A stretch of 64,000 nt of DNA from Arenicellaceae bacterium (GTDB lineage Bacteria > Pseudomonadota > Gammaproteobacteria > Arenicellales > Arenicellaceae). The translations under genes were made by a program, and so were the position numbers. Shown piece after piece: positions 62,661 to 64,000 of the stretch. The stretch is taken from the NCBI GenBank assembly GCA_029246505.1, contig JAQWNC010000009.1:84743-148742 (forward strand), read 5' to 3'. Position 1 is the first letter of the stretch, and every line of letters starts with the position of its first letter. The notes beneath the pieces were generated by a model, which saw only the letters and a program-made list of their open reading frames with translations, did not search any database and had not been told where the DNA came from.

Positions 62661-63788
62661 CTATACTTCATCAAAATCGTCAGGGCCGATAGGCAATTCG
62701 ATCTCTTTACCAAGTGCTGCTGAGCGGTCCATAGCCATTGTTAATAATAAATTACGGTGCCCATCTGCTGCCGAAGCGTGCGGTGTGTCGATGCCCATCA
62801 TGATCCGGGTAAACCACGACATTGTTTCTTCTTTCATCGGGCCCCAAAGTTGGTTATTCCAGATGTCACCTGGTGGGTAGCTGGTCAAAAAGTCGACATG
62901 ACGTTCCATTGGCGGCTGAAAGTCCTGGGTTGTATAGCCAGCTGGCAATGAATCCTCCGTGGCCAATACAAGATCACGGTGAGTATCTTCGACGTCAATC
63001 ACACCTTTCGTGCCAACGATACCAATCTCCAGGCCGTAGACAGACCCCGGCCAGACCGTAGGTAGTGCCCAACTAATATTCATCGAAAATATTGTGCCAT
63101 CGTCCATGGTAAATAATCCAAATGTTGAATCTTTGGTTCCGAGTGAGCCGAGCACTTTGTCGGTAGAACGAGCGTATACCGATACGGGCGTTTTCCCCTC
63201 CATCAACCACATAGACATATCCAGACTATGCGTGCCAGAAACAACCATCGGTGTGAGGTTTTTGCGCTCTTTGGTTTTTGAAATTGTTGCTATCGGCACC
63301 ATACGATTCATAAGTGCCCGGGTAATTACTGAGTGAACATCACCGATCTGGCCATTAGTTAAGCGCTCTTTAATAGTTAGAAACCTGCGGCGAAATCGCT
63401 GTGTATAGCCAACGCAGGCATCTACATTAGCATCTGTTATTGCTTTTAGTATCTGTGCAGATTCGTGCACGTCGGTTGCCAGTGGTTTCTCGATAAAGAT
63501 CTTGTGTCCGCGTTCAACCGCGAGTAGCGTTGGTACAGTATGCTGACTCTCTTCGGTAAGAATCATTGCTGCATTCACTTCAGGACGATCAAGTAGTTCA
63601 CGCACATCGGTGGTGAAAAAGTCAGCGTCTGTATCTTTCGCGAGCTGCTTGCCCAAATCTTCTTTCAGGTCGCACAAACCAAGCCATTCTAAGCCCGGGT
63701 ATTGTTTCGCAATATTCGCCCGGATACGCCCGATCGTTCCGCAGCCGATCATTGCGAGGCCGATTTTTTCTAATTTATCTGCTTTCAT
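62661..63788 (-). CDS. Gfo/Idh/MocA-family oxidoreductase
   Basis: NAD(P)-dependent oxidoreductase, 375 aa from the ATG at 63788 (CAGGAAC upstream; a 20-residue longer frame is unsupported). Rossmann motif AMIGCGTIGRIRA, catalytic EKPLATD, YTQRFRRRF and the C-terminal GTHSLDMSMWLM. It is a paralogue of the enzyme at 54403 and, like it, adjoins a TctA permease (upstream, truncated by the window edge), suggesting two parallel uptake-oxidation modules for carboxylated polyols or similar compounds. The substrate is unknown. Confidence 0.86.
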   Translation of the reverse strand: MKADKLEKIGLAMIGCGTIGRIRANIAKQYPGLEWLGLCDLKEDLGKQLAKDTDADFFTTDVRELLDRPEVNAAMILTEESQHTVPTLLAVERGHKIFIEKPLATDVHESAQILKAITDANVDACVGYTQRFRRRFLTIKERLTNGQIGDVHSVITRALMNRMVPIATISKTKERKNLTPMVVSGTHSLDMSMWLMEGKTPVSVYARSTDKVLGSLGTKDSTFGLFTMDDGTIFSMNISWALPTVWPGSVYGLEIGIVGTKGVIDVEDTHRDLVLATEDSLPAGYTTQDFQPPMERHVDFLTSYPPGDIWNNQLWGPMKEETMSWFTRIMMGIDTPHASAADGHRNLLLTMAMDRSAALGKEIELPIGPDDFDEV

Positions 63789-63807
63789 TATGTTCCTGTT
63801 TTGAGCT

Positions 63808-64000
63808 TTAGTGCTTAAAGATGCCGTCATAAAACGTGTAGAGCACAATCAATAGTAATACTGTGCCGAGTTTTCGATCCCATAATACGTTCAGTATTCC
63901 CTGCCCTTCGAACACCAGAAGGGCGCGGCGTAGATTTTCGTCAGCGAGCGGGCCGAGAATTATAGCCAATACTATAGGTGCTAGTGGGAATCCGAAGCGG
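63808..64000 (-). CDS. tctA: TctA-type permease, C-terminal part (truncated by window edge)
   Basis: The minus-strand frame running in from the right edge encodes RFGFPLAPIVLAIILGPLAD, ENLRRALLVFEGQGILNVLW and a last hydrophobic helix. It ends at the stop at 63808-63810. GFPLAPxVLxxILGPLAEENLRRAL is the typical end of TctA permeases. The start lies outside the window. It would be co-transcribed with the Gfo/Idh gene 19 bp downstream. Confidence 0.85.
   Translation of the reverse strand, partial: RFGFPLAPIVLAIILGPLADENLRRALLVFEGQGILNVLWDRKLGTVLLLIVLYTFYDGIFKH

Overview
The window looks like chromosomal DNA of a Gram-negative gammaproteobacterium, probably a free-living, possibly marine, heterotroph. 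The evidence is an LptD/SurA outer-membrane module, the MltB-RlpA-DacA-YbeD-LipB order, a DksA with the gammaproteobacterial CESC zinc knuckle, PhoU/PhoR/PhoB/Pst close to the enterobacterial versions, TtcA, and many exported catabolic proteins with TRAP and tripartite tricarboxylate transporters. No rRNA, tRNA, CRISPR array, transposase or phage gene was recognised.

Positions 1-9600 hold envelope and housekeeping genes: mltB (5' partial), rlpA, dacA, a YbeD-type regulator and lipB; then murU divergent from lptD-surA; then dksA with its own terminator. 9600-12100 is gene-poor. It holds one small membrane protein and a full-length but decayed MBL-fold RNA exonuclease. 12000-20000 is the phosphate regulon: pstS-pstC-pstA-pstB-phoU facing phoB-phoR, with a Pho box in front of pstS and another in front of phoB. 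ttcA and a translationally coupled DksA/TraR-like zinc-finger gene follow.

From 21.6 kb on the window is accessory and catabolic. 21.6-26.2 kb encodes an exported amidohydrolase, a TPR lipoprotein and an exported DUF6152-type protein. 26.2-32.8 kb has a DapA-like aldolase, an SDR and an FAH-family hydrolase, a divergent enol-lactonase-like hydrolase, and a TRAP transporter (DctM, DctQ, DctP). Together these look like an uptake and breakdown route for an organic (sugar-type) acid. 32.9-43.8 kb mixes two MsrA genes, an exported aminotransferase, a DUF885 peptidase-like protein, an exported MBL hydrolase, an amidase remnant, rimO and a DUF442 phosphatase. 44-50 kb is a co-directional run of exported proteins: a Tat hydrolase, two NHL propellers, DUF6152 and a seven-repeat FG-GAP propeller. 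50.3-64 kb holds a TSUP permease, TctBAC, two Gfo/Idh oxidoreductases, a cytochrome c-propeller fusion, a PhnZ-like HD oxygenase, an AhpD-like protein, a Rieske oxygenase, a third DUF6152 protein, another NHL protein and the end of a second tctA.

Two patterns stand out. First, all three DUF6152-type proteins have a signal peptide predicted to end exactly before a His-His pair, with a further invariant His at mature position 28, which suggests an N-terminal histidine-brace metal site. Second, an imperfect palindrome of about 31 bp occurs at least five times. Its copies bracket, as direct repeats, the unusually GC-rich genes at 39.4-40.8 kb and 61.2-62.5 kb, as if these were acquired as cassettes. 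The window also carries three decayed genes whose original reading frames can be reconstructed.
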